64,000 nt of DNA from Rana temporaria (GCF_905171775.1 NC_053491.1:224726486-224790485), one strand, 5' to 3'. Counted from the first letter of the stretch, positions 10,435 through 20,334 are shown. A program made the numbers and translations. The notes: generated from the sequence alone by a model not told the origin.

Positions 10435-10729
10435 GGGGATTTTTAATACAGCTTACCTGTAAAATCCTTTTCTTGGAGTACATCACGGGACACAGAGCGG
10501 CATATTCATTACTATGTGGGTTATATGGAGTACCTTCAGGTGATGGACACTGGCAATCTCAAACAGGAAGTCCCCTCCCTATATAACCCCCTCCCATAGG
10601 AGGAGTACCTCAGTTTTGTAGCAAGCAGTATGCCACCCAAAATGTTCCCCATAAGAGGGGTGGGAGCTCTGTGTCCCGTGATGTACTCCAAGAAAAGGAT
10701 TTTACAGGTAAGCTGTATTAAAAATCCCC
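10435..10729 (-). repeat. 3' terminal inverted-repeat unit of DIRS copy B
   Basis: Arms 10435-10498 and 10666-10729 are 64-bp inverse complements around a spacer that contains the terminal-repeat body (10485-10625). That body is inverse to 16489-16625 at the other end of the element. It has the same architecture as 5409-5702 in copy A, including the splice-donor-like TTTACAG|GTAAGCTG in the arms. Confidence 0.82.
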
Positions 10730-10782
10730 TTTTCTTTTCCGTACATCACGGGACACAGAGCGGCATATTCATTACTATGTGG
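10730..10782 (-). repeat. Internal complementary region of DIRS copy B
   Basis: These 53 bases are the exact inverse complement of 16587-16639, the outermost part of the 5' end (ending GATGTACGGAAAAGAAA). In DIRS replication models, pairing between such a region and the element ends allows a covalently closed circle to form. The position directly beside the 3' terminus is as expected. Confidence 0.75.
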
Positions 10783-10958
10783 GATGTCCGAAAGCAATGC
10801 TTCCAATGAGGGGAGGGAGACATCTCAGCCAGGAGATTTAATTCAGAAAGTATTCTTTAAATCATAATAAATCCAAATTAAATCCAACAAAAAATAATTA
10901 TTCTGATTAATTTAATTAACTCATTAATCAATCAAGGGTGCCCCGAGTCTAGAGGATC

Positions 10959-12074
10959 TCAAATCGCAGCCTGCAGCACTGCCTGTCCAAAGGCTGCATC
11001 GGCCCTTCGTCTCACGTCCAATTGGTAAAATTTTGTGAACGTGTGGACCGATGACCAGGTTGCCGCTTTGCAAACCTGAGCCATAGAGATCTGGTGGTGT
11101 GCTGCCCAGGAGGCGCTCATGGCCCTAGTAGAATGGGCTTTAACTGATAAAGGAGGGGGCAACCCCTTCAAGCCATAGGCTTGACCGATTACCTGCTTAA
11201 TCCATCTAGAGATGGTAGCTTTAGCTGCTGCCTGACCTCTCTTAGGCCCTTCCGGCAGAATGAACAATGTATCCGTCTCTCGAATCTCTTCTGTAGCTTT
11301 GAGATAGGCCTTCATGGCCCTGACAACATCCAAGGTGTGCAGTAACCCTTCCTTTCTAGAAGAGGGCTTTGGAAAAAAGGATGGTAGTACCAAATCCTGG
11401 TTCAAGTGAAAACTGGACACCACCTTGGGCAGAAAAGACGGATGTGGACGGAGAACCACCCTATCCTTATGTAGAATGAGGTAAGGTTCTCTACAAGACA
11501 AGGCTGCCAGCTCTGAAACTCTTCTAGCGGAAGCCATAGCGACCAAAAATACCAACTTCCGAGTCAGTAAAACTAACGGAACCTCTGCCAGAGGCTCAAA
11601 TGGCTGTTTCTGCAGTGCTGACAACACAAGATTCAAATCCCACGGACAAACCGGAGACTTGATGGGGGGATTAATGCGTAAGACCCCCTGTAAAAAGGTT
11701 TTAACTAAACAGTGCGTGGCTAACGGCCTCTGAAACCATACTGATAAGGCAGAAATCTGTCCTTTAATAGTACTTAAGGCCAAACCCTTATCTACCCCTA
11801 TCTGGAGGAAACGCAATACCCTGTCAATGGTGTATTTGCGTGGAAGCCATCTCTGGGACTCACACCAGCTTATGTAGGCCCTCCAGACCCTGTAATAAAT
11901 TACTCTGGAGACTGGTTTTCTAGCCTTAATCAGAGTAGAAATAACTTGGCTAGATAGGCCCCTACCCCTGAGGATCAGGGATTCAGCCGCCAAGCCGTCA
12001 AATTTAGATGCCGTAAGGCAGGGTGGAGTATCGGGCCTTGAAAGAGTAGGTCTGGCCGAAGTGGAAGGGTCCAT
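10959..12074 (-). CDS. DIRS copy B tyrosine recombinase
   Basis: This 371-codon frame runs from the ATG at 12074. The recombinase domain proper begins with SLILRGRGL (about 11981). An N-terminal SAM-like DNA-binding part (RVIYYRVWRAYISWC, ALSTIKGQISALSVWFQ) precedes the catalytic part: Arg in SARRVSELAAL, the KAHSTR His-Arg pair, ATWSSVHTF and the Tyr nucleophile in FTKFYQLDV. It ends QAVLQAAI. The enzyme is expected to insert the circular element DNA in the nucleus. The frame stays open about 1.7 kb further upstream, overlapping RT in another frame, so the start is uncertain; 12074 is chosen as the nearest upstream Met to the domain. No stops or frameshifts are present, in contrast to copy A. 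Confidence 0.85.
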   Translation of the reverse strand: MDPSTSARPTLSRPDTPPCLTASKFDGLAAESLILRGRGLSSQVISTLIKARKPVSRVIYYRVWRAYISWCESQRWLPRKYTIDRVLRFLQIGVDKGLALSTIKGQISALSVWFQRPLATHCLVKTFLQGVLRINPPIKSPVCPWDLNLVLSALQKQPFEPLAEVPLVLLTRKLVFLVAMASARRVSELAALSCREPYLILHKDRVVLRPHPSFLPKVVSSFHLNQDLVLPSFFPKPSSRKEGLLHTLDVVRAMKAYLKATEEIRETDTLFILPEGPKRGQAAAKATISRWIKQVIGQAYGLKGLPPPLSVKAHSTRAMSASWAAHHQISMAQVCKAATWSSVHTFTKFYQLDVRRRADAAFGQAVLQAAI

Positions 12075-14119
12075 GGTTCGCCCACTGACATTCTCACGAT
12101 CAGTGAGTACCACGACCTCCGGGGCCATGCGGGGGCTATCAGAATGATTGGTTTGTTTTCCACCCTGATCCTGCGCAGCAGGCGGGGCAGCATCTGTAAC
12201 GGGGGGAAGGCGTACAGCAGATTGAACGGATGCCAAGGGCAAACCAACGCATCGGTTCCACAGGCCAGAGGGTCCCTTGATCGGGACATGAATTTGCTCA
12301 GTTTCCTGTTGAACCTTGATGCCATGATGTCCACATCCGGGGATCCCCATTTCTGGCAGATCTCCTGAAAGACCTGGGGATGGAGAGACCACTCCCCTGA
12401 AACCAGCTGCTGGCGACTTAAGAAGTCCGCCTGTAAATTGTCCACCCCTGGGATAAAGATCGCCGAGATGCATGGTACATGCGACTCTGCCCACAGGAAA
12501 ATTAAGCTCACTTCCCTTTGGGCGGCTCGACTTTTCGTGCCCCCCTGGTGATTTATATATGCCACAGCCGTGGCATTGTCGGACTGCACTCTCACTGGAA
12601 ACCCTAGAAGTTTGGACGTCCAGGCCTTTAAGGCTAAACGGGCCGCCCTGATCTCTAGGACATTGATTGGCAGCCCTCTTTCCGACTCTGTCCAAACTCC
12701 CTGCTGGACTTGCCCATCCAGGACCGCTCCCCAGCCCTTCAGGCTGGCATCTGTGGTTACCAGTTTCCAGATGATGGGACTGAATGACTTCCCTTTTAGG
12801 AGGTTCTGAGGCTTTAGCCACCAGTAGAGACTTTGCCGGACCCTTGATGGGAGGATCAACGGAAGATCCAGGCGTTGCGGATCTTTGTTCCATGCAGACA
12901 GGATGGCTGTCTGCAGGATTCGAGTGTGTGCCTGAGCGTATGGCACTGCCTCGAAAGCGGCCACCATCTTTCCCAGTAATCTCATGCACAATCGTATAGT
13001 TGGCTGCCTTTTGCTTAGCACCAACTGGATCAATTCTTTGATCCCTTTGAACTTCTCTAAAGAAAGAAACACTCTTTGCTGCTCCGTGTCTAGCAGCATG
13101 CCGAGGTATTCCAATCGTTTTGTGGGCTGCAAAGCCGACTTTTCTTGGTTTAAAACCCAACCGAATACCTCGAGGTACTGAACTGAAAGGGCTACCGCTC
13201 GACACAGGCCCGGAGCAGAGTGATCTATGATCAGGAGGTCGTCCAAATAGGCCAGGATCAAGATTCCCTGGGTCCTTAGATTGGCCAAGATGGGGGCCAG
13301 GACCTTCGTAAACACACGGGGGGCAGTAGCCAACCCGAAAGGAAGAGCCACAAATTGATAGTGGCGCCCTGCGATAGCAAAGCGTAGGAATTTTTGATGA
13401 CCCTGAAAAATTGGGACATGAAGATACGCGTCTCTTATGTCTATTGAGGCCAATAAATCGTTTCGCTGCAAGGCTGCGGTGGCAGACCGTATGGATTCCA
13501 TCCGAAAGGACCGAATCCTCAGGTAAGAGTTTAGAATCTTTAGATCCAGGATGGGCCTTACATCGCCGTTGGGCTTTGGCACGATGAACAGATTGGAGTA
13601 AAAGCCTAGCTTGTGCTCCTGAACTGGTACCTCTACGATTACCCCTTGGTTTAGAAGACGATCCAAGGCTGTTAGCAAGGCAGCCCTCCTTTCCGGATCG
13701 CTTGGAATTCTTGATTCCTGAAAATGCGGAGGGGGAAACTCCCGAAATTCTATTTTGTAACCAGTCGCCACCAGGGAAAGAACCCACTTGTCGGGGATCT
13801 TGGCTTCCCAGACCTTTGCAAAGAATCGAAGCCTGCCCCCCACCCGATTGAGTGGGGGCGCCCCTTCACAACGCTGACTTTGGAGCAGGTTTAACTGGCT
13901 TGCGGACCCATGGTCGCTTGCCACCCGCGGCCTGCCCTTGCGACTTATTACCAAAGTTTGACCGTGCGGGAGGCCGTCGATACTGCCTGGGGGCCGAGGG
14001 CCCTGGGGCTGGGGATTGCTGCCGCTTAAACGCTGGACCCCGAAATCTCTTTTTGACTGGTAAAAGAGTACTCTTGCCACTAGATATCGTCTGTATGTAC
14101 TTATCCAGATCTTCCCCAA
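11975..14119 (-). CDS. DIRS copy B reverse transcriptase - RNase H - methylase-like protein
   Basis: A 714-codon open frame. RT: IDIRDAY (motif A, residues 226-232), LPFGLATAPRVF (B, 259-270), YLDDLLI (C, 291-297). RNase H: TTDASLKGWG (acidic residue near 457), LEIRAARLAL (Glu 489), SDNATAVAYIN (Asp 513) and LQADFLSR (Asp 565). The C-terminal DIRS MT region (about 594-672) has VDIMASRFNRK, DALVCPWHPF, YAFPP and IAPAWPRRSWY. The enzyme would copy element RNA to DNA and remove RNA from the hybrid. The first ~80 residues overlap gag in another frame and are probably not all translated. About 80% of residues appear identical to copy A by eye. Confidence 0.87.
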   Translation of the reverse strand: MGKIWISTYRRYLVARVLFYQSKRDFGVQRLSGSNPQPQGPRPPGSIDGLPHGQTLVISRKGRPRVASDHGSASQLNLLQSQRCEGAPPLNRVGGRLRFFAKVWEAKIPDKWVLSLVATGYKIEFREFPPPHFQESRIPSDPERRAALLTALDRLLNQGVIVEVPVQEHKLGFYSNLFIVPKPNGDVRPILDLKILNSYLRIRSFRMESIRSATAALQRNDLLASIDIRDAYLHVPIFQGHQKFLRFAIAGRHYQFVALPFGLATAPRVFTKVLAPILANLRTQGILILAYLDDLLIIDHSAPGLCRAVALSVQYLEVFGWVLNQEKSALQPTKRLEYLGMLLDTEQQRVFLSLEKFKGIKELIQLVLSKRQPTIRLCMRLLGKMVAAFEAVPYAQAHTRILQTAILSAWNKDPQRLDLPLILPSRVRQSLYWWLKPQNLLKGKSFSPIIWKLVTTDASLKGWGAVLDGQVQQGVWTESERGLPINVLEIRAARLALKAWTSKLLGFPVRVQSDNATAVAYINHQGGTKSRAAQREVSLIFLWAESHVPCISAIFIPGVDNLQADFLSRQQLVSGEWSLHPQVFQEICQKWGSPDVDIMASRFNRKLSKFMSRSRDPLACGTDALVCPWHPFNLLYAFPPLQMLPRLLRRIRVENKPIILIAPAWPRRSWYSLIVRMSVGEPWTLPLRPDLLFQGPILHPALRHLNLTAWRLNP

Positions 14120-15233
14120 AGAGCCTTCCTCCGTGGAAGGGAAAACCCGCCAACAGCTTTTTACACGGAGTCTCTGCCGACCAATTCTTTAGCCACAGGA
14201 GCCTTCGCATATGCACCAAGAATAGCGACAGACGGGAAGCTTGTTGGATGGAGTCCTTTATGGCATCCACCGCGAAACATAGAGCCCTGGGAAGGTCGGC
14301 CAGATCCTGTGCCTGCTGAGCCGGGAGCTCTTTTAGCATCTGCTTAGTCTGGTCTTTTAACGCCTGACAAACGCCAATTGCAGCCACGGCCGGTTGCACC
14401 ACTGCCCCTGCAGTAGAAAAGGATGCCTTCAAAAGGGTTTCCAACCGCTTATCAACCGGATCCTTGAACATCTGTATGTTTTCTACTGGGCAAGTTAAAG
14501 ATTTGTTTACGCAGGAGACCGCTGCATCCACAGCGGGAAGCACCCATTTCTTTGAAAATTTTTCCTCCATGGGGTACAAAACAGAAAACCTTTTAGGAGG
14601 CACAAAAATTTTATCGGGCCGGGCCCAATCTTGAAAGATCAGGTCTTCCAATAATGGGTGAACCGGAAACACTGCGTTACTTAATGGTGCTTTTAAGGAG
14701 CCCAAAGAAGATACGGCAGGAATCTGAGGCCCTGGCGAGGGCAGCTTAAAAGCCGAGCGGACCATGTCCGTTAAAGACTGTACCCACAGATTCTCTGCTT
14801 GAGAGACCGAAAAAGGTTCCTCAATAGTGGACTCCTCAATGTCTGAGCCTTCTAGGCCCTGCTCCGTTTGGTCCTCCTGGGATTCTAAATCCTCTGGGGA
14901 GAGAATCTCAGCATCAGAGGACACCAACTTAGGGGACGGAGATCTAGTCCGCTTTTTGGCTGCCAGAGAATTAGTAAGCAAAGTTGTCAGCCTCTGTTCT
15001 AACCCCTGCAGGGAGACAGATAACATATCCTGCGTGACAAACACTGGGTCGGGCAGAATGGGGCCAGCCACAGCACCCACCACACCTAATGGCTCCTCAA
15101 AGGCGGCATTTTCTAGCTTACTAGGAGAGGACAGAACCGGCATAGATAGATTAAGATCCTCAGAGCTAGAGGGGGAACCCTTCTGTTTCTTTGCCTGTTT
15201 AGCACCTTTAGTCCCCGAACCTTTAGGGCCCAT
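13866..15233 (-). CDS. DIRS copy B gag protein
   Basis: A 455-codon ORF from the ATG at 15233 (MGPKGSGTKG). The frame is open 25 codons further upstream, but the ATG directly follows the leader segment conserved with copy A. The N-terminus is Lys/Ser-rich and followed by an acidic stretch. The middle holds NAVFPVHPLLEDLIFQDW, LYPMEEKFSKKW, PVDKRLETLLKASF and DAIKDSIQQASRLSLFLVHM, all shared with copy A. The C-terminus is basic (RRPPARSNFG, GKRPWVRKPVKP), as expected for RNA binding. It should act in particle assembly; this is known for DIRS only by analogy. The stop at 13866 is followed, in the same frame, by the long open frame that leads into the recombinase. Confidence 0.82.
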   Translation of the reverse strand: MGPKGSGTKGAKQAKKQKGSPSSSEDLNLSMPVLSSPSKLENAAFEEPLGVVGAVAGPILPDPVFVTQDMLSVSLQGLEQRLTTLLTNSLAAKKRTRSPSPKLVSSDAEILSPEDLESQEDQTEQGLEGSDIEESTIEEPFSVSQAENLWVQSLTDMVRSAFKLPSPGPQIPAVSSLGSLKAPLSNAVFPVHPLLEDLIFQDWARPDKIFVPPKRFSVLYPMEEKFSKKWVLPAVDAAVSCVNKSLTCPVENIQMFKDPVDKRLETLLKASFSTAGAVVQPAVAAIGVCQALKDQTKQMLKELPAQQAQDLADLPRALCFAVDAIKDSIQQASRLSLFLVHMRRLLWLKNWSAETPCKKLLAGFPFHGGRLFGEDLDKYIQTISSGKSTLLPVKKRFRGPAFKRQQSPAPGPSAPRQYRRPPARSNFGNKSQGQAAGGKRPWVRKPVKPAPKSAL

Positions 15234-15269
15234 GATACAATACCGAGGTACTCCGCTACTAACAACTGA

Positions 15270-16143
15270 CTGTTGTAGCAAGGAGAATAAACAAAAAATA
15301 ATATACAAGTAGCTTAAGGCACGAAACCTTATAAGCCTATGGGAAGGTAGTGCACACCTTTCCCCTGAAAGAAAACCTCTTTTTTTTTTTTTTTGTCTTG
15401 TTTTTTTTTTTTTTTTTTAAATAGTTAAAAAATATTTTTTTGCACTTTAAAGGGACTGTGTAAATTGCCAGACTGCTGTCAAAGACCCTTTGGCTAATAG
15501 AGAAAATTAGGGAAAACCTCCTATTTTCTCCCCTTAGTCAGTGAGGAGCTTGGCTCCAGACCTATACAGGTCTCTTTACCGCCACTAGGTGTCACCCTTT
15601 TCTCCGCTCTGTCCACGCTCTGTGTCCCTCCGGTCAGCAGACGAATCCCACACTGACCGGAGGACAGAACTGCTGCTGATAACAGCGAGGGGGGAACGCC
15701 CCCCTCTCCCCGCCGACGTCGCGACGCTCCCCGCCCCCTCAGCGCGCATCTACATCATGCGCGCGCACGCGCGCGCATCCCAGAGGGGAAGCATCCATGA
15801 GGAGAGGAGCAGCACGCCGGCGGCGCAAGAGGACCCAGAGCTGCAGGGGACCTAATACAGGCAAGTCCCTGGTCTTTAAGCCGGGAGATAACGGGGGGTG
15901 GGCCTGCCCTGCTTTCCCTAGAACCAGGCAAAAGAGCCTCTACCCCCCAAAAACCATGCGGGACAGCCACAAGCAGACACAGTCCGTGGGGGAGGGGGGT
16001 ACACTAGTAAATGGGAGGTGACCATCCTGTCTAGCAGACATAGTGGTAGAAGTTGCCCATGCAGAGCATCCCAGGCTAAACCCAACTAGTCTTCCCCCTG
16101 AGGGACCTGCCGACGAACCAAGTTCCGCAGGCCCCCCTCTTAC
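15270..16143 (-). other. Possible 5' leader intron of DIRS copy B
   Basis: On the minus strand the leader has GAGCAG|GTAAGAGG (donor, intron start 16143) and a pyrimidine-rich CTCCTTGCTACAACAG acceptor ending at 15270, just upstream of the gag ATG. The donor is conserved in copy A. The interval contains T-rich and GC-rich parts but no conserved protein. This is inferred from splice motifs only. Confidence 0.3.
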
Positions 16144-16488
16144 CTGCTCCACGCTGCAGGGCATTGCAAAAAGCAAGAGGCCCAATCTTCCCCCATCTCC
16201 GTGGGGTCTGTACTAGACCTTCAGGGACCCGGGTCCGGTGGAACACCACTGCCCTGGACCTATATAGCATCCTGGCAACAGTGCCTTTTGGACTTTAGAA
16301 AGCTCAAAGTTCTGGGCCCAGGATCCAGCCCCTAGTGAAGAGGCATTATAGGCGAAACCCCACGACTTGGGGCCCGGGTACTGTCCACTTTGGCTCTGAG
16401 GCACTTTGGACAGATCCGGTATAGTCTGCCTAGTCTCAAAAGACCTGGAGGCAAACTTCTCTGTGACCAACACCTAAGACACTGGCGA

Positions 16489-16639
16489 AAAAACTGAGGT
16501 ACTCCTCCTATGGGAGGGGGTTATATAGGGAGGGGACTTCCTGTTTGAGATTGCCAGTGTCCATCACCTGAAGGTACTCCATATAACCCACATAGTAATG
16601 AATATGCCGCTCTGTGTCCCGTGATGTACGGAAAAGAAA
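16489..16639 (-). repeat. 5' terminal inverted repeat of DIRS copy B
   Basis: ACTGAGGTACTCCTCC to GATGTACGGAAAAGAAA is the inverse complement of 10485-10625 plus the outer end mirrored at 10730-10782. It contains GGGGTTATATAGGGAGGGG, a TATA-bearing segment that could serve as promoter. No target-site duplication is visible. Confidence 0.8.
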
Positions 16640-16687
16640 TTTTATTTTTGATAGAGTCATTTCAGTTATTTATTTTTCCCACCTTTA

Positions 16688-16973
16688 GTGCCGGTTCACA
16701 CTGCTGCGATTCGGGAACCCTGCAAATCCACTGTGGGTTCCCGCATCGCATGTCTTAAAAGTTGACACCCCCAAATCAGTTTGCATATCGCAGCGCGATC
16801 TGCAAATTCGGACAGGAATCGGATCGCATGGGTGTAAATTTGGTCCTAATGCGATGTAAATTCAGCCATACTATCTGTATGTCTGAAATCGCATCGCACA
16901 GACATCGCATGTGATTTGCAGTGCGGTACGAATCACATCCAATCTCGGACCGCAACAGTGTGAACCGGCGCTT
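16688..16973. mobile_element. MITE with TGCCGGTTCACACTG ends
   Basis: The left tip TGCCGGTTCACACTG and right tip CAGTGTGAACCGGCG are inverse and flanked by TTAG/TTA. The interior is rich in GCGATTTGCA-like and GCATCGCA phrases and has no ORF. It is probably a PIF/Harbinger-type non-autonomous element, judging by the 3-bp TTA flank. It lies between DIRS copy B and the Tc1 relic. Confidence 0.55.
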
Positions 16974-17180
16974 AGAGATTTTCTTTCACATACTGTCCAT
17001 AGATAAAGTGGCTGTAATCCCTTACATACAGTGCATCACAGTGCTTCACTTTTTCCACATTTTGTTATGTTACGGCCTTATTCCAAAATGGACTAAATTC
17101 ATTATTTTCCTCAAAATTCTACAAACAATACCCACTAATGACAACGTGAAAGAAGTTTGTTTGAATTCTTTGCAACTTAA

Positions 17181-17805
17181 TGCCCCTTTCACACATGCTG
17201 TCCGTTGAAAGATGAAAAACAGACATCAATGCATCTCTATGGAAAAACTGATGTAAATGGATGATCATCTATCAGTTAACATCCACATTTGTCATCATCC
17301 GTTTTTTAAAACGGATCAAACGAAAAAACGGATGTAAGCTGACAAACTCAGTTTTTCATTTTGTCTTTGCATTGGTAGTGGATGTAAAAAAAAAACAAAA
17401 AAAAAAAAACTGATGAGCACCGATGGAAAACTCACGAATACTTGGGGCTCTTTCACACGGGCGGCCCGTTCAGGTCCGCCTGCCAGTTTTTTTAGGCGGA
17501 CCTAAACGGGCGCTCCGTGCTCCTCTATGGAGCCGCGGATGTCAGCGGTGACATGCCCACTGACATCCGAACCGCCAAAGTGTGACAGAGGAAAAAACGC
17601 ACTTTTCCATCCGTCTGGCGGATCGAATTGGGTGAACACGGACAGACGTTCCGTGTTCATTCGATCCCCCCACAGGGGAGAGCGGAGAACAGACAGGGCG
17701 GTCCCTGCACAGTGTGATCCGCCGGCTCAGCGGGGATCAACGGAGCGATCCCCGCTGAGCAAGCTGAGGTTCACGGGACGGATCATTACTGATGTGAAAG
17801 GGGCC
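17181..17805. mobile_element. TTAA-flanked MITE nested in Tc1 relic
   Basis: The tips TGCCCCTTTCACACATGCTG and GATGTGAAAGGGGCC are roughly inverse. TTAA occurs on both sides (17177-17180 and 17806-17809). Tc1 leader sequence continues on either side, so this is an insertion. A second set of similar tips at about 17450 (GGGCTCTTTCACACGGGC) suggests an element within the element. Confidence 0.55.
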
Positions 17806-17976
17806 TTAATCTGTTTTGACGTGACTTAAAGGGGGCTAGAAAAGAAAAAAAAATCACAACTTGATTGGAGTCCACCTGTGGTAAATTCAGTTGATTGGAC
17901 ATTATTTGGAAAGGTGCACACCTGTCTATATTAAGTCCCACAAATAACAGTACATGTCAGAGTACAAAAAAAAGCC

Positions 17977-18735
17977 ATGAAATCCAAGGAATTGTCTGTA
18001 GACCTCCGAGACCGGATTATATTGAGACACAGATCTAGGGAAGGGTACAGAATAATTTCTGCAGCATTGAAGGTCTCAATGAGCACAGTGGCCTCCATCA
18101 TCCATAAATGGAAGAAGTTTAGAACCACCAGGACTCTTCCTAGAGCGGGCTGCCTGACCAAACTGAGCGATCGAGGGAGAAGGGCCTTAGTCAGGGAGGT
18201 GACCAAGAACCCGATGGTCACTCTGACAGAGCTCCAGCGTTTTTGGGGAGAAAGAAGATTTTTTCAGATGAAACAACCCTCTCTGCAGCACTCCACCAAT
18301 CAGGCCTGTATGATAGAGTGGCCATACGGGAGCCACTCCTCAGTAAAAGGCACATAACAGCCCTCCTGGAGTTTGCCAAAAGGCACCTGAAGGACTCTCA
18401 GACCATGAGAAACAAAATTGTCTGATCTGATAAAACAAAGATTGAACTCTTTGACCTAAATTGCAAGCATCATGTCTGGAGGAAACCAGGCACCGCTCAT
18501 CACCTGACCAATACTATCTCTATAGTGAAGCATGGTGGTGACAGCATCGTGCTGTGGGAATGCGTTTCAGCAGCGGGAGACATCCTTGATGAAAACCTGC
18601 TCCAGAGCTCTGGACCTCATGCTGGGGAAAAGGTTCATCGTCCAACAGGACATCGACCCCAAGTACACAGCCAAGATAACAAAGGAGTGGCTACGGGCAA
18701 CTCTGTGAATGTCCTTGAGTGGCTCAGCCAGAGCT
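17977..18735 (+). pseudogene. Tc1-like transposase remnant
   Basis: The first 88 codons are intact: the paired-type DNA-binding start MKSKELSVDLRDRI, HRSREGYRIISAALKVS and STVASIIHKWKKFRTTRTL with the GRRALVREVTKNP linker. Near 18241 the frame breaks by a small indel. The remaining segment is readable in pieces as Tc1 transposase (LHQSGLYDRVAIREPLLSKR, the DETKIELFDLN-like part, and KHGGDSIVLWECVSAAGD), with further stops and an internal deletion near 18577. The sequence ends before the last part of the catalytic DDE domain. The protein would have been a cut-and-paste transposase acting at TA sites; this copy is dead. Confidence 0.78.
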
Positions 18736-19140
18736 TAGATGATACACAGAGATTAAACAAATCCTTCTTAAAAGTTGTACCTGTTTATTTGCAGTCTTCT
18801 TTTTTCTACATTAGCTCAAAATACATAATTTATAAAGCTTGTCTGAGATGTCATAAAAAAGGGAGGGCTAAAGTTGAAATCTGCAGAGCTCACCAAGGAG
18901 AGCGCTGAGAGCCGATTTGAGGGATGGGACACACCCCCTGAACATAGAACACAGGAACAGAGCTAAGGCGGTCAATCAGCTGGAGATTCCTCCTGTCACC
19001 TTTTTTTCCCCTGGTGCCCTTTCCATAAAATGCACAGATGTAAACATGACCCTACGAAGCCATGTTAAATGGACTGTAGTGTGTTTCTGCAAAACTGAAA
19101 ATTTACTAAAAAATGCATAGGTGCGAACCAGGCCTAAAAC
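18736..19140. other. Unclassified repeat-like stretch
   Basis: This sequence replaces the missing Tc1 end, starting TTAGATGATACACAGAG and ending near GTGCGAACCAGGCCTAA. No inverted partner or ORF of a known family was found. It may be an insertion or the product of a deletion joint. Confidence 0.35.
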
Positions 19141-19149
19141 ATGGAGGTG

Positions 19150-20262
19150 ACAAGAAATTACTCAAAGCCCTTGTTCACATTGATGCTACTTTGAAATTGC
19201 GCTACTTCACTTGAAGTAGCACGATTTCAAAGTAGCAAAGTCAGTGTAATTTCAGGTGCTACTTGATAGACATCTGTATGGTTTCATACACAGAGGTCTA
19301 TGGAAGTCACATCTGAAATTGGCAAAAGTAGTGCAGGAACTATTTTTGCAAATCGGTGCAGCACCATAAAATCAGTGTTACACTGATTAGAACAGTGCCA
19401 TTGCTGTCAATAGGCTGTGACTTGTCATGCGATTTGATCTCACAAATTGCTCCAATGTGAACCTAGGCTAAAGTGAGGGAATTCTTGACTGTTACCAGAA
19501 CTAGTATCCTTGTTGGACAATCCAAAATGTGGTATTTTCTTTTACTGACAACTGTAAACATGACAAGTAGAGAATGTAAATCTCTAAGCCCAGGTTCAAA
19601 CTGGGCTGCAGGAATGAAGCCGTGCGAGTTCAGCTGAACTGGCACCATTTCACTCCCGCTTGTCAGTCCCGATTTCGGCCGCGATTTCAGAGACATCTGT
19701 GCAGATGTCAATGTACATCACCACGGTCTGAAATTGCAAAAAGTAGTACAAAAACGACCGTATTTATCGGCGTCTAACACGCACCCTAACTAACTGATAA
19801 AAAAGTGAGCGTTATACGGCAATAAATACAGTACTTTTTTAAATCGGTGCAGAGCGGATTAGAACGGTGCCATTGTCGGCAAATGCAGTCGATTTGACAT
19901 GTCGAGTCATACCAATGTGAACCAAGTCCTCGTTCATACTGACTGCAGCTTTGAAATCATGCGACTTCATCTGAAATCACACGATTTCAAAGCCACATGT
20001 CAGTGCGACTAAGAAGACATCTGTGCGGCTTCATACAAAAAAGGTCTATGCAAGTTGCACCCAAAATTGCCAAAAGTAGTGCAAGAACTACTTTTTTCAA
20101 ATCCGTGCGACACTGCTAAGTCGGCAGCGCACTTTGGGGGGAATGCATCACGACTTCTGTTAAAAGAAGTCATATGCAAGCCGCGATGAAGTCACGCAGG
20201 GATGTCGGCTTCAAAGTTGCACTACTTTGAAGCCGCTCTGGTGTAAACCGGCACTTACAGAC
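19150..20262. repeat. Cluster of MITEs rich in 'GCTACTTTGAAATTG' phrases
   Basis: At least two elements: about 19150-19470 (TTGTTCACATTGATGC to CCAATGTGAACCTAGGC) and about 19585-20262 (CAGGTTCAAACTGGGC to TGGTGTAAACCGGCAC, with an internal junction near 19920). Both contain the phrases AAAAGTAGTGCA and GATTTCAAAG. A related fragment is at 53570-53740. No coding capacity. Confidence 0.5.
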
Positions 20263-20334
20263 GGCAATAACCATTGACAGGTGTTCTAATCCTTCTCCAC
20301 TCTATTCAAAACGAAAAAAGTTTTGCCTTTAGTT

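Larger units (their letters stand above)
10435..16639 (-). mobile_element. DIRS-like tyrosine-recombinase retroelement, copy B (apparently intact)
   Basis: A complete minus-strand element. It has a 5' terminal repeat at 16489-16639, a leader, gag (15233-13866), RT-RNaseH-MT (14119-11975), tyrosine recombinase (12074-10959), an internal complementary region (10730-10782) and a 3' terminus built of inverted arms (10435-10729). All three ORFs are open to their expected ends, unlike copy A. The inverted ends, the lack of LTR direct repeats, and a recombinase in place of a DDE integrase define the DIRS group. At about 6.2 kb it is full length for the group. Whether it is still active cannot be told from sequence alone. 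Confidence 0.88.
17029..18735 (+). mobile_element. Tc1/mariner relic 1, truncated on the right
   Basis: The left end begins CAGTGCATCACAGTGC after a TA, with CTTTTTCCACATTTTG following. The transposase remnant starts at 17977. The right inverted repeat and the last third of the transposase gene are missing: homology stops near 18735. A TTAA-flanked MITE (17181-17805) splits the 5' untranslated part. This looks like the Tc1 subgroup known from both fishes and frogs. Confidence 0.8.

Noticed and set aside
13866..14319. Plus-strand open frame opposite DIRS copy B gag (155 codons)
   Set aside because: Shadow of the gag gene; no homology recognised and no equivalent kept in copy A.
14827..15312. 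Plus-strand open frame (161 codons) opposite gag N-terminus
   Set aside because: Antisense shadow of a serine/acid-rich coding segment.
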